Positions 34,156-46,737 of a stretch of DNA of 64,000 bases are shown one piece after another. Numbering within the stretch: position 1 is the first letter of the stretch; every line of letters starts with the position of its first letter. Below the pieces are notes generated by a model. That model was not told where the DNA came from. It saw only the letters and a program-made list of their open reading frames with translations, and ran no database searches. Source of the stretch: Diplosphaera chodatii (lineage: Eukaryota > Chlorophyta > Trebouxiophyceae > Prasiolales > Stichococcaceae); NCBI GenBank assembly GCA_032358165.1, contig JAALGY010000015.1, positions 2,728,001-2,792,000 of the forward strand, read 5' to 3'. Made by a program: the position numbers and the translations under genes.

Positions 34156-37100
34156 TTACAGCTTGTAGATGAGACCCACTTCCAGCAGCTTGGCCTCGGG
34201 GATGCCCCACGCCGTGTGCACATCCTGCTCTGTGGTTTTGGCCAGGAACAGGAAGGGCAGCTGCAGGCCCCAATACCGCAGCATTGGCCCCAGGAACGGC
34301 TGCGGCGGCAGCGCCCTGCACCATGTCACAACCTTCAGCTGCTGGCGTGCACTAGCGTGCGTCTGCTGTTTCAATGCAGCTGCTGGCTGTGGCCTGATAC
34401 CACTTGTGAGGCAGAGCACATGTCTGCTCTCGCATGGGAGGCAGCAAACCATGCCCAGCACAACGCGGCCATCCTGTGATGCAGTGCTACAACAGTTGCA
34501 GATCAGCTTGCAATCTCTCACATGCCGCGGCTGCGGCCCAGGACGTGCGCCCGGGTGCCGGCCTGCGCCGCAGCCGCCACCAGCGCCAGCTCAGCGGCCA
34601 GCCGCCGCAGCGGCTCAAGGTCTTCATCTGGTGACTGACCCCCGGCGCCGCCGCCACCGCCGCTGCTGCTTGGCTTCGACAGCTCCTTCAATATCTGCAG
34701 GAGTCGAATGTTGCAACGCTGCAAGTGTCACGAAGGAGTCTAGGCTTGCCAACTAACACCACAGGTTGCTCACACGCCTGACCGTGTCACAGAAAGATTC
34801 GCTCGACAAGCATCGCCATGTTTGCATGGTTTGGCAGCGGACCTGCAGCGCCCAGGCATGCATCTCCTCCTCGAATGCCGCCCTGGGCTGCTGCTGCATG
34901 GCCGCAGCCGCCGTGGCAGCCGCTGCCCACCTGCCACCAGCGGCGCCGCTTGGACTGCTGCCGGGTGGTTGCAGCACACCGCCGCTGCTGCTGCTGCTCT
35001 TCCTGCCGCCGGCCATGATCCTTCCAGTGGTGCCAAGTCCACTGCTGCCGCCGCTGGCCACACCAATGCTCACCCCATCTCCTTGTGCCGCAGCTGCCGC
35101 TGCAGCGCTGCCGGCCCCCGATCCAGCTGCTGGCTGAGGCGGCGCAGGGCTAATTCTTTTGACCCCTGGTTTGGGCCTGAACACACGCATACTCCTGGAA
35201 GTCATTGCCTGGACCTTGATACTTGCAGATGTCAAAACCACCTGGACCAAGGCGACTGCCTGGCTGGTCGGTGGTTGAGTGTCATGGTGATGCGGGGTTT
35301 GCAGAGTAGGACCTACCTGAAGCCAGCAGACAGCGCCATGTGTGTGACAATGACGGAGCGCAGCGTCAGCGCCGCTGAGTGGTGGCCCTGTAGCACAGCA
35401 GAACATCGTGTCACACACTTGACTGCGACTGCAATGCACACGGTTGTGGCCCCTCCGCGTGCAGCGTCGCCATAACACTACTCACCTCGCCATGGATATC
35501 GCCGACTGCAGCATCCACGACGGCCGCAGCCTCAGGCCCCACTGAATGCCGCTTCGCCAGCGGCGCCGTGGCCTTGCCCTGCAGCAGCCTGTGCCGCAGC
35601 GAGCGGTACAGCAGCGCCTGGATGTGCCGCATCAAGTCCTGCAGCAGAGGGTGTAACCTCTGGCTCTATGAAAGGCAAGCTGCTGACTGTGCTATGACCG
35701 TCAGCGGGTAGGGCTAGTGACAACTGTCGCAGATTTCCTGATGTGCGAGGCAGGTCAATGCACCTTGTTGACAGCGAGCGGGCTTGCTGATCATGCCTAG
35801 GCAGACTGACTCAATCACAGTCATGCAAAGAAGCTGTTGGGCAGACACACGCTGCACAGGAATGCTGCTGCTCAGCCAAGCCAGGAACATATAGTGTGGA
35901 TGTGTGTGCGGGCTTTGCAAGGACCGGCAGGGCGCGCCTGCACGAAGGAGTCGCCCTGCTCCTTGCGCTGCGCGTAGCCGTAGCGCGCGATGACGTGCCA
36001 AAACCCTGGCGCCTCCAGCTGCTGCACCAGCAGCCGTTCCTGTGCGCAGCAAAGGTGCCAGTCTGTCAGGTGTTGCTGAGGCAGTTTGCATCTCCTTCCC
36101 GTCCAAGGTGATGTCCCCTCCCCCTCCCACATGCCTGCGTGTGCAAGCACAGCCCCACGAAGCTGGGTGCCAAGTACAAAATGCAGGCTTACCGCAGGCA
36201 AGACCTCTGGCAATGGTACACTTCTGCAAGCACGTCGCAGGAGCGCGTTAGGCCCAACGATACTGAGGATTTCCTAGCAACCGTCTTAGGATTCCTAGCA
36301 ACAGTCTGAACGTTCCTCAGAAGTCAGCAGTGTTTGAACGTCGAGCAACAATGCTGCAGTTGCGGCCAGCACACCTGTTGGTCAGGAAGATGTTGACCTG
36401 CGGCAGTGTCGGGTACACTGCTGCCTACAGTCAATGTACATGCACGCCTGCTTCTTATGGGAATAAGATGCCTGCAACAGAGAGAATGCAACCACCTCAG
36501 CTCAACGGCATCTCAAAAGGACAACATCTGGTTACGTCCCACACCAGCTTGCTGAGAGTGTGCGGTACGCCCTGCAGGGCCTCTGTGTAGTAGAGCGTCA
36601 GCCCGGGCAGGCGCGCTGCATCGTGCTGCTTGTCTGCAGTGCTACTTGGGGCACCGCCGCTGCCGATAACAGCATTACTGCTGCCCGTGCCTCCGACTGA
36701 GCCGCCAGGGTGCCACGTCAGCGCGTGTTGCACCTTGCCGCCAGACAGCCCTTGCTGCTGGTGTCCCGGCAACGCTTGCCCTGGTAGTGCCAGCGGCTGC
36801 CGGCTGGAGGATTGCTCCGCTAGGAACTGCGCCAGCGTCTGCTGCGTGCTTTGGAAGTAGCTGCACATGCGCAGCGCCGCACTCAGATGACCGGTTGATG
36901 CTCTGGGTCAATACTACATTTGCGCCGATAGGTTGGCAAACAAGGTGTCTCAGACATGCACCTGGCTTTGGCGCCACTGCCATAGAACCAGGTGATCATG
37001 GTCCAGCCGTACACCGCCGTCATCAGCAGGCTGAACCAGCCTCCTTTAGGCACCTTCAGGTCACAGGCACACCATTCATGGGTTGAAATTGAGATGCACT

Positions 37101-40100
37101 GGAACATTGCCATGCTGCAAGATCTGATTGTCTGAAGCAGTTGCAAAGTGCTGGTCCTCAGTCAACAAGACTCCAAAACCTTCAGGATGCTGGACGACAG
37201 GAACACCGCCTCAATGGTGCCGAAGATGAGCAGGAAAGTCAGGGCCAGGGGCCAGGGCTTGCGCCACACCGTGAGAATCAACAGCGACATGAATGCCGTG
37301 GTCAGCAGCATGTCGATCACCACCGCCAGGCCCTGCAGGCCATTAGGTGGTGTTGCAATGCATTGCCACACAAAATGGATCCAGGCCGCAATATGTATTC
37401 GCATGGTCTGCAATCGCACATAGGCATTGGCAAGGCGTGCTGATGTCTGAAAGGCAGCTGTGACCACAACCGTCAGAACCATCAGTCTGCATGGTTGAAG
37501 CTGCAGCACATCAGTAAGTGAGGGCATCGCTTGTGACAGACGCCTGTCTTGTTGAAGGTCATGCAGCAGACGACTGCACAGCCCTGCCACAGCCATTATG
37601 TGGACGCACATATTGTTGACAACAGGAACATAGATCTGACCGCTGTGCTTCTTAGAGGTGTGCACCACCCTGAAGTGTGGGAAGAACGACTGGGTGATGG
37701 CCTGCAGAGCAGCGGATACCCTCGTGAAAACTTTCTGCACATGGCAAAGCAAGCAGACTGTGTCACAACAGCCACCGGTTGATGGCAGCTTGCAGAGACG
37801 CACCTGTGAGACGATTGCAAAGGTGGCTGAGATCAGCGCCTGGCTGGCAACAATGGCAGCAGCTGTGGCGATGACAAACATGGCCCAGAACAGGCCCTTG
37901 CCGCCTGGCAGGCTGGCATAGAATGCCTCTGCCACCTGCACAGTGCCAGGCTAGCAAGTAGCAATCCCTCAGCCATAGGATCATAACAACAGAGATGCAC
38001 ACCGCAGGTCTGGCGGCATGGGAGGCTGTTGTGTCCGGTGCACCTCTTCTGGGTGTCGGCTCAGGTATGCTGCCTGCCCTAGGTAAGTGAGAAGCAACGC
38101 CGGGAACTGCAAGCATGCACAACCACATGAAGCTGGGTGCAATCCAAGCGTTGTGCGCTCGGGGTGCCCACATGCTATGCACAGCACCAGGGCTCACCAC
38201 CACAATGCAAAAGCCCAGCTGGATGGCGGGGCGGCTGAAATGCCCGATGTCAGCAAACATGGCCCTACAAGCAGGCATGCTGGAATTAGATGTCCCTGGC
38301 TCCGATCAATTGATCAATCTGCAATGTGGAGTGCTGCTGCAGAGGGTTACTCTGTGCCGGTGGCCGACAGCAGCACGCCTGACAGCGTGCGCCAAGCCTC
38401 GCCCTGGTTCCGCAGGAAGAAGTTGAACCAATAGTGTGGCAACAGCGCCTGGAGAAAGTAGAGCAACCTGAGGCTGGCTGTTCGTCAGATAGTGCAGCCG
38501 TACTGTACTGCAAGGTGACTCCAGGCAGCACAAGCTTGCTACAGCCTGCAAGATTGTGCAGGTGTGCGCGCCTTGAAAATGGAGGGGTCATGCCTTGCAA
38601 TGTTGTAGGCACCCACCCCACCGTTGAACAGCAGGAAAGCCAGCATGATGGGCGAGAAGGCATAGCCGATTCTGCTCGTGCCGTTCCTTTGGATCAGAAA
38701 CAACAGCACCAAGATGCTGCAGGACACAGCAACAATGGTCCCTACAACAGCAGATGCAGATCCAGGTAAAGCGCCCAACATCACCAACTCTAGATCTGTG
38801 GAACTACATGGCATGCCACAATGTTTGCGGCACGCCTGACCACTGCCAGATGCAACCATAAGCGCATGCTCAGTGAGTGCCACCAGAGCTTAGACGGCGT
38901 CAGACGTTCCCACCGTGGCTGATGCCGGAGGCCGCCAGCTTCAGGCCCTCGACCGCCGACACGACGGACACCGCGGGGGTTAGCACGCCGTCCCCCATGA
39001 CCGCCCCCACCCCCAGCACCACCATGAAGCGCAGCGCCGCCTGGACATACGTGCCGCTGATCAGGCGCTGCCGCCAGTCCTGCAAGGTCATGCAACAGAT
39101 CCACTCCTTCTTATAGCGCATTGACGGGTACACCAAGGTTGTTGTGGCAACATCATAGGGCCAGCCATTCTGTTGAAGCAAGCACAATTATTTGCACTTC
39201 AAGGTCGGCACCGCTGCAAAGTCAATTGGTCAGGGCGTGAGGACAGTCTACCAATGGTGGAAGGCCATCACTGGCGGCCGTCATGTTTGCTGCTTGACTG
39301 GGCGGTGCAGGTGGTGTCTTAGGTACGATGCGGACTCTGCCGTGTGTGGACACTGGCGCTTCCACCTGGAGCCACGAAGACTCAAATGTGAAGCAATAGC
39401 TCAAGCAATGTTCTGTCGCCACAGCCTGCTGGCTGCTCAGGCAAGTCTCACGCTCCGACTGCACCCTGGCTGGTGGCATTCTGCCAGCGTGCTGACAGCA
39501 GATGCTTCGTTTACCTTGTGGGGGGTGAGCAAGCCCTGCCGCCGCAGCTGGGCAAAGAGCGCAAAGCTGCCGCCTGCAGCAGATGCAGTGCAAGTGTTGC
39601 TGCCTGACACTGCTGTGCACGCTGCACATCACCCAGCAGAGCAGAGCACACTGCACACGGGTGGCGTCCGCCACCCACAATCGGTGTTGCAACCTACACA
39701 GCCGTTCCTGCAGAAGTATAGCAGTGTGTTGCATGTGCACCTTGGCCGCTGTCGTCAGCCCGCAGCACGACGGCGCCGTACTTGAACAGCGCCAGGCCGG
39801 CCACGGTCCAGATGATGAGGCTGGCGGCGCCGACAAAGTTCTCCTCTGTCCGCGCCAGCTTGCTGCCATTGCCAAAGATGCCCGCAAAGACATCTGCAGA
39901 ACCGTGGCAATGTTCGATCCCGACAGCAGGAAGAGGTAGTGGCGCTCTGGCATGTGTCCATGCCATCGTCATGCATCAGTCTGGAGACGTGCAGTGCTCA
40001 GCAATGCCTGCTGCACTTACAAAGGGGGCACGTCCCGATGTCGCCGTACACCACACCCTGCAGTGCTCATGCAAGGACACTGTCTGCATGATGGTTGATT

Positions 40101-40540
40101 CCGTGCAGGACAGTCACAAGTGCATGCGTATTGTCGTGCTCGTAACCAAAGTGTATAGAGGCTCACCAGCGTCTGGAAGGCCATGAGCCAGATGTGCCCC
40201 CGCGAGTGCTGCACCCAACACGACATGGCATGGTCGTGGGCCCAGGCAGTCGGCTGACAGCAGGAAACTAGTGCGCGGTGCAACGTGCGAGCACAGGTGA
40301 CAAATGCTGAATGGCGCACGTCAGTGTACCGGTCCCAGGTGCGCATGCGGAGCGCACTGCGCCCACCTGTGACTCGGTGCCCGCCTCCAGGTCGGTGTCC
40401 TGCTCCCAGCTGGCGGCATCCACCCCACTGGCTGCCGGCCGAAGACGGGCTGTGTAAGCCCTCGGCAAGGCCCTGCCGATGGATCTCTTTGCGATGATGC
40501 CATTGCTGTCGGGCTTGCCCGGTGGCAGCAGCGGTGCCAT
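34156..40540 (-). CDS. KUP: KUP/HAK/KT potassium transporter
   Basis: K+ (H+-coupled) uptake carrier of the KUP/HAK/KT family. Twenty-three exons in transcript order: 40540-40367, 40208-40167, 40057-40021, 39893-39741, 39573-39515, 39079-38914, 38741-38572, 38448-38351, 38264-38198, 38106-38044, 37935-37804, 37701-37610, 37486-37420, 37332-37180, 37053-36962, 36860-36545, 36397-36375, 36223-36205, 36039-35938, 35638-35486, 35214-34843, 34694-34522, 34315-34156; 960 aa, all phases agree. Signatures: GVVYGDIGTCPLYVFAG (usual Ser is Cys), GVGAVMGDGVLTPAVSVVSA, AMFADIGHFSRPAIQLGF, LLTYLGQAAYLSRHPEE, FPHFRVVHTSKKHSGQIYVP and RYGYAQRKEQGDSFV, with about 12 hydrophobic segments. The cytosolic tail has a long Gly/Ser/Ala-rich insert and ends VGLIYKL. 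Two introns (after 38572 and 35938) need GC donors reading GCGCGC. Exons of 23 and 19 nt are consecutive. Confidence 0.93.
36266..36307. repeat. Two-copy ~21-bp tandem repeat in a KUP intron
   Basis: AGGATTTCCTAGCAACCGTC at 36266 is followed by AGGATTCCTAGCAACAGTCT at 36288, differing by one base insertion and one substitution. It lies between the 23-nt and 19-nt microexons. Confidence 0.7.
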
Positions 40541-41238
40541 GCCGGGTGCTGCTGAACGCCGGTTTCAAGGAGACCGTTTGGCTCCACGAATACGGAATCC
40601 TGCAGGACGTTTGAGCGCTTCAGTTCACATGTACGTCTTGCACATCCACAGCACTACCAATCGCCTCTGAAAACGCGGCATGCAGCAGCAGTGCGCCAAC
40701 CATGTATCAATCGCCGCAAACAAGACGGCAAACCGGCGCAGCCCACCTTGTTGTAACACTATGCTGCCAATATCACTACCGTGATGTATTGGGGTAGGTT
40801 GCTGCTGTATCGAGCAAACTCACGGCCAGCTGCAGATGCCAGCATTTGCAGACCGCCTTTTACCAGAGCACCAAGTGCTCTTGGACCGTCGCTGGCGTAG
40901 ATTCGCAATCAATGCAAATCAATCAGTTTTGCTGTTGCTTCCCATGGTTTGGTCGGCAATCGAGTTTATTTGACTTTTGGCAGATCCCTCAACATGTCCA
41001 CTGTGCCACCAACGTCTTTGGCATGCGCGCAGGATCGACAGGGCTGAGGCTTATACCTATCCCGAGACGCGACCTTCGAAACGACGAACAAGATCCAAAT
41101 GCTTCAGCTACGCGTCCACACTGATCAATGACCTGTACATGGGCAGCCATTCTACCCCCTGCCTTTGCTGACTCTGAAGTCTAAGGTGAAACCCTACTGT
41201 AGCCACCTGCGCATGTATTACTGTTGCTTGCATCCTCT
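40541..41238. other. Spacer upstream of KUP and downstream of the mitochondrial protein gene
   Basis: About 700 bp, both neighbours on the minus strand. It is AT-richer than coding sequence; nothing recognisable seen. Confidence 0.4.
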
Positions 41239-42512
41239 TCACGCAGCGCCAACGCTGCCCCACTGCGTGTCCCGCTTGTGCTGCTGCCGCCGCTGCTGCC
41301 GTTCTTGCTGGCGCTCCTGCTGCGATAGCTTTGGCGGCACCCATGCCGCACGAGCGTACAACCCCTGCATAGCTGCCTGCACCTGCAGATAGCATATGAA
41401 CGGCAGTGTGCGTCGTGTGTTGACAGGAAGCAGCGCATCTGTGCATCGGTTTCTGCAGCCCGCATTCCAGGTGCCTCCATATGCACTACAGTGTCTGTCA
41501 GCCCACTGTTCCAGCACCGGCATCTCACCTGCTTGATGTCCTTCTTCACCTCCGCAATGTCATACGCTATCGACCTGCGCCACACAGCACCAAGCTGTCA
41601 TCGCCACACTGCAGTGTCACTGCGTGCCCCGGGCCCACATGTCAGCACCGCAATGTGCGTCTGATGGATCTAGTATAGGTGGCAGCATCCAACAGCATTA
41701 GGTGCGCACCCTAGCAGGAACACCGACTGCAGCAGCGCGGTGAAGTGCGCAGCGCCTGCCCGTGCGCGTGCAGGCATGAGCCTGTTTTGGTCACCACTAT
41801 GAGCATGTCCGTGATGCAATGACTCTTGTGCAGTTGGCGCATGCCTCCAGTGTCAGCTAGCGGTGCACACAGCAAAGGCAGCAGCCGACACAGCAGGCTC
41901 ACCGTAGCACTGCTGCCGCCACGAGCAGCCCAGTGGCCACATCCGCAGCGAGATGCGCGCAAGCGCCAAGAGCATGGCGTCCCTGTGGGCCGCAGCCCAG
42001 ATCGCTGCTGCTGCCAGCAGCAATGCCTGCCATGCGCAGGCGCAACGATTGGGGTAGGCGTCATCGGAGTCAATCGCAAAGTGTTGCCACCGGTAGGATC
42101 TGAGAGCAGACAAGGAAGCTCGCACCAGTCCTTGGCGGTTGGCCAGAGCATCGCCCTCGCGCAGCTGGTTGGCGGCCTCGGCCACCAGCGCCTGCGCCTG
42201 CCTGGCCGTCTCCTGGCTGCTGCGGCTGGATGCCTGCGCCTCTTGCATCTCTGCCGCTGTGCCTGGCTGTGCAGCGTCCGCTGCAGATGCTGCAGCTGCG
42301 AAGGAGCGCCGCCCCAAGGACAGAGGATCGAGCTGCGCAGCCTGGCATGTGGCATGCAGTCTCGTTGCAGTTGTCAGACTGTGGTGTCCTGCCAATGCAT
42401 AATGAGCTCCGATGAGAGCTCTGCTGTTCAAAGCGCCATGGCAAACAAAGCGCTGCGGCACCATGACGTTTGCCGTGAGCAGCTTCACTCGATGAATGAC
42501 TGGCATAGGCAT
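41239..42512 (-). CDS. Uncharacterised predicted mitochondrial membrane protein with coiled coil
   Basis: Not recognised. Exons in transcript order: 42512-42126, 41982-41903, 41574-41529, 41382-41239; phases agree, up to 218 aa. The N-terminus is rich in Arg/Ala/Ser/His with no acidic residues for about 60 positions and ends at LGRRSFAAAAS, resembling a mitochondrial presequence. An Ala/Gln/Glu-rich helix follows (EMQEAQASSRSSQETARQAQ), then one hydrophobic helix (LAADVATGLLVAAAVL), a charged SIAYDIAEVKKDIKQ and a Gln/Arg-rich tail (QQERQQERQQRRQQHKRD). The start could also be the later ATG at 42464. It is organised divergently from the aquaporin. A role in an inner-membrane complex is a guess from topology only. 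Confidence 0.7.
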
Positions 42513-43036
42513 AGGAAGGCAGATGGCTCACTGGTCATGCATGCTGATCATAGCCAGGAGGTGCTTGAGAGGGAGTGCTGACGGGACATGATCCGGAAGG
42601 CAGTGTTCAGCCAATCGTGCACACTCTGCAGTATGTGCAACGCGAGCAGACCGTACGCAAGGGTATGGATGGGGTGGTGATCTTGATCGCCCGACACTTG
42701 CATGCAGAAGGTGAAGCTGCAGATCTGTTGCAAGATCTAGCTTCTCGGAAAGCTCAAGACTGGCACGTGCAGTTGCTGCAGTTGACTGCCAAGATGCACG
42801 GCTTCAGTGTATGAGATGCCAGCATCGAATACTCGATTATGTTGGTTGCACTCAGCACACCAAGGCGGGGCTTCGTATTGACCATCGACGTGCCTGGCAA
42901 TAGCACGTGGCCAGACTTACACACAAGCCACTGCTGATCATTCATGACAAGTTGCCTACAGCCATTGATCCGCTAGCTAACTTGACGTTCTGCCGCGCAT
43001 AGATTGAGCAGCGGCGCGCAGGCCGCGTGGTTCCCC
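42513..43036. promoter_or_regulatory. Divergent region between mitochondrial protein and aquaporin genes
   Basis: 524 bp between outward-facing starts; no gene or known motif seen. Confidence 0.4.
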
Positions 43037-45486
43037 ATGGCAGGCGTGCTGCGGCCCTCGCAGTGGCGACATGAGCTGCTTGATGCCTGCGCCCAGCCCA
43101 TCCAGTATCAAAAGGTGCGTGAGCAGTGGGATCTACCAAGTTGTCAGACCGAACCTACATGCAAGCAACAGAGATGTCAGTTTTATTCGTACGTCGTCGC
43201 ATGTGTGGCATGGGTACGCCATCTTCCATGACGCACAGGAGGATGCTGGCGAGGCGATCGAGAGCGGTGGGTTCTTCGAGCTGGCGCGACCCTGGAAATA
43301 CAGCCGTAAGCTGAAGGCGGCGCTGCTGGCGGAGTTCGTCGGCATGGCCATCTTCCAGATATACGGCGGCAACAGCCCAGACTCAGGTTGGGGCGTGCTG
43401 CTGCGCCCATGGAGCGGCTGCAACGAGTTGCAAGGTCTTTCGTCTTGCACGAGATCCAGGATCATCATGCTGACCAGACCGCGTATTTGCCGTGCAGTGG
43501 CGGCTTTTGGCAACGGCATCACCCTGGTGCGCTACTGCCCCCCCTGGAGTGCCTATGTGGATGCGCTGCTGCATCCCTGGTGGATGGCAGCGTCCGAACA
43601 TCCTGCTGCACACTAGATTGCAAATGGCCTGCTCCACTGTGACGAGGCCTGGTGGTGGTGGCTGTGCTGATGACCACCAGGTGGTGCTGGTGTACGCGAC
43701 GGCGCACGTCAGCGGCGGGCACCTCAACCCCGCCGTCACCTTTGCACAGTGCCTCACGGGCCACTCCTCGTGGAAGCGGGGCGGCCTGTACGTCGCGGCT
43801 CAGCTGCTGGGTGGCGTCTGGGGCGCCCTGGTTCAGGTGCCAGCACATACACATTGGGGCAAGGTTGTACGTCATGTGAGCATGTTCCCTTGGTGTCGAG
43901 AAGCATGCGTCTCAGGTGCATACTGGTACCTGATGACGCAAGCCTGCTGTTGCGGAGCCACCCTGCGTGAAACAACTCCTGCTTGACACTGGATCAAAGT
44001 CTGTGCTTGATGGTTGTGGTCGTGTTCTCTGGCAGGCGATGATCATGCCAGGGGTTCGTGTGGGACATGGTGACGGCGGCCCGGGGTGCTTCACGCCCAC
44101 ACACGAGCCGGCTGTGACCAACGGCCAGCTGTTCGGTTGGGAGGTGTGCTGTTTGGTGTTTTGTATACTTTGCCTTGTCGGGTTCCTGTGCAGGCCTGTA
44201 TCGTGACAGTCATGAGCGCCATATCGCAAACGACGCTGTTGTGTTCTGCAGATGATCATGACCTTCACGCTGGTGTCAGTTGTGTACGCCGCAGCAGTGG
44301 CCAAGCCAGGCCACGGGAACTGTGCGCCGCTGGCAATCGGCTTCACTCTGTTTGCCAGCGCCTTTGTAGGTGCGCACTCTGAATCCTTTACCCCAGCCAA
44401 ACATCTGACATGCTGGCAGATGCGCTTCAAGATCAACATAGCCTGCAGGGTGCAGGCCTGCATCTGACACTGACATCATACCATGACACATATTGGATCG
44501 AGAGTGATGTTAGTTTGCCATCATCCTGCTGCTTTGCAGGTGGCCCGTACAGCGGGGCGGCGCTGAACCCTGCGCGTGTGCTGGGCCCGTCGTTGGTGTT
44601 CCACTGCTACTGGTCCACAGTGCCCGTGTACATCTTTGCGCAGCTGCTGGGGGCGCTGATAGCTGCCCTCGCCACCATGCCGCTGTACGGCTTCGGGCCC
44701 TGGGTAGCCGGCGGGCCAGCAGCCTTTCAGCCTGAGGTACACCATCAGGGACCCCTCTGAGCTGCAGCAAGTCCGGACCAATGCCGCTAGGCACTGGCGT
44801 GTGCAAGACGCTTTGAATCAGCGCTCGACATATGAGGTTCAACAACCGCCAACTGAGGCGTCGGTATGGCTACACGGCTGAAATCCTGACTTGCTGGGTG
44901 CAGGGCGCCGGCCAGGAGGTCAGTCTGCTGCCGAAGACGGCTCCTCGGTCAGACGCCATCCAGCTGACCGCCATTGCCAGCGGCTATGACCCAACACCGG
45001 CGAGGCGAGCTGACATCGCCACCACAGCAAAGAGTGTCAGCTTCAGAGATGTGAGTGTGTTTTGACGTACCTTCCGGATGTCGTGCAATACATGGGGCTG
45101 GTTGATGCCTATAGTGCATATTGATGAGCCGCATTGCAGGCCAGCGGCTGTATGCACATGAAATCTAAGCAAGGTTGCATTTCTTGTGTGTGATGTGCAC
45201 CCAACCGAGATGTATTGCTGATGCACGACAGGCGGGACCGCTATCAGAGCAGCGGCCCTCATCGCTGCCAACCCTATCCCAGACTGCTGGGTACGCAGCA
45301 GTCGGCGCTGGCGGCGGCGGGTACAAGTCCTTCGCCCGGCCGCCTGACGTCGGGAGGCCAAACACCCCAAACACCCCGAATACCCCGTCAACCCCTGGCA
45401 GCGCTGGCAGAGTCGGGTCTGTGCCGCGGACAGCCGAGGCGGACAGGAAGGACTGGCAGACCAGCTTTACAGACCGCCGCACGTGA
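43037..45486 (+). CDS. MIP-family aquaporin with extended C-terminal tail
   Basis: Membrane channel for water or small solutes. Exons: 43037-43114, 43239-43386, 43498-43526, 43681-43836, 44036-44143, 44252-44369, 44540-44736, 44904-45050, 45232-45486; in frame, 411 aa against 250-300 for most MIPs. Both half-helix motifs are present: [19 protein letters not shown] and [20 protein letters not shown]. Helices are seen in [49 protein letters not shown] and [19 protein letters not shown]. After helix 6 a hydrophilic tail of about 150 residues follows, with an [12 protein letters not shown] repeat. A 29-nt exon encodes AAFGNGITL. The N-terminal ~50 residues precede helix 1 and are polar. Subfamily cannot be set from motifs alone. 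Confidence 0.92.
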
Positions 45487-46737
45487 GTGCCTTCAAATCT
45501 GAAGTTTCCGAATGGGCTTTGGTGGCGGCAAAGCATCTGGTGGCGGCAGCAGACATTGTATAGCGAGCAAGATGCCGAACACAAGTCACACCTCGTGTAC
45601 ATATGTACTTGCCAGAGACCAAACTGCCATGTATGCTGCGAGCTGTTAAGATCTAATCATATGCCAGCCAACACTTACTACTGACCATTGCGCTTGTTGC
45701 ACCGGATTCGCAGAGCATGTGACTGTAGGCGATGCACGCCGCTTCTAATGGATGTTGCCACAACTCTTTCGTGAACTTGGCGGTGGTGGTCAGCACGATC
45801 CCTTCCGTTGCAGCTCCGATGCTACCCATGCCACCTACCCAACCACCGCATTACTTGTCATGACAGCGTGTCTGCAGGTTCCAGCTGGCAGACAATTGTA
45901 GTACCATCAACTCCATCCCAGTCGCAGCATCTACGGGTTCCAGGATACACATCCTGTACGTACACAATAGACACCCCGACAGCATCAGAAACGCATCGTC
46001 GTCACGGGCATATACCTCTCATGCAGGCAACATGCCTGACGACCATTATGCCACACGGTCCTACCGCCACACTATCATGTAACTGTATATCGGGGTCACA
46101 TGCGGTGATGTTACCAGAGCACCTTTTCTGTGGGACCAGACAACTCCCGGTCCCGGCCGCCGCACGACTGCTGTAGTCGACGCCTCAGGCTACATGGCGG
46201 GCTCTTGGCAATGTTGGGCTGGTGTAGCGCTATCACAGGGTATGGCGTGCCTAGGCAACCTGTGCACTTCGTATCAGGTTTACCTGCGCCGGCGCTGATG
46301 CTGAGCAGTTGCTATGAGCGTCGCTGAGCCGTGTCTGCAAGTACGCACGTGGTGAAAATGCATTGCTGCAAGGCTAGGATTATGTAAGACGTGCGCCAGC
46401 AGTCACACGCTGTCTTGCACCAGAGAATAGCGTGCATGGCTGCGAGCGCAAGCGCCTGCCAAGGGGGACGACGTGGGGGTGTACTGAAACAAGAGTGCAG
46501 CAGCGACAACGGCCTCCGCCATCTTTCAGGATTAGGTGACCGCCCTCATTACAACTTGAAGTTGTGAAAGCACGACCTGAACCGACTGTGACTACCCACA
46601 CTGACCCTGCTGTTGTGGAGCGGATGCTTCGACTACCATGACACACCGTTGCCAGCAACTCGGGCTAAATGTAAAAACAAGCCACACTACGGACCCTATG
46701 TTGTCCTCTGCGAACCGACACCGGTCTTGCACAGCCG
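45487..46737. other. Convergent intergenic region aquaporin / HERPUD-like
   Basis: 1.25 kb between facing stop codons, AT-richer than the genes. Short direct repeats of TGGTGGCGGCA occur at 45521 and 45538. No supportable gene found. Confidence 0.4.
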
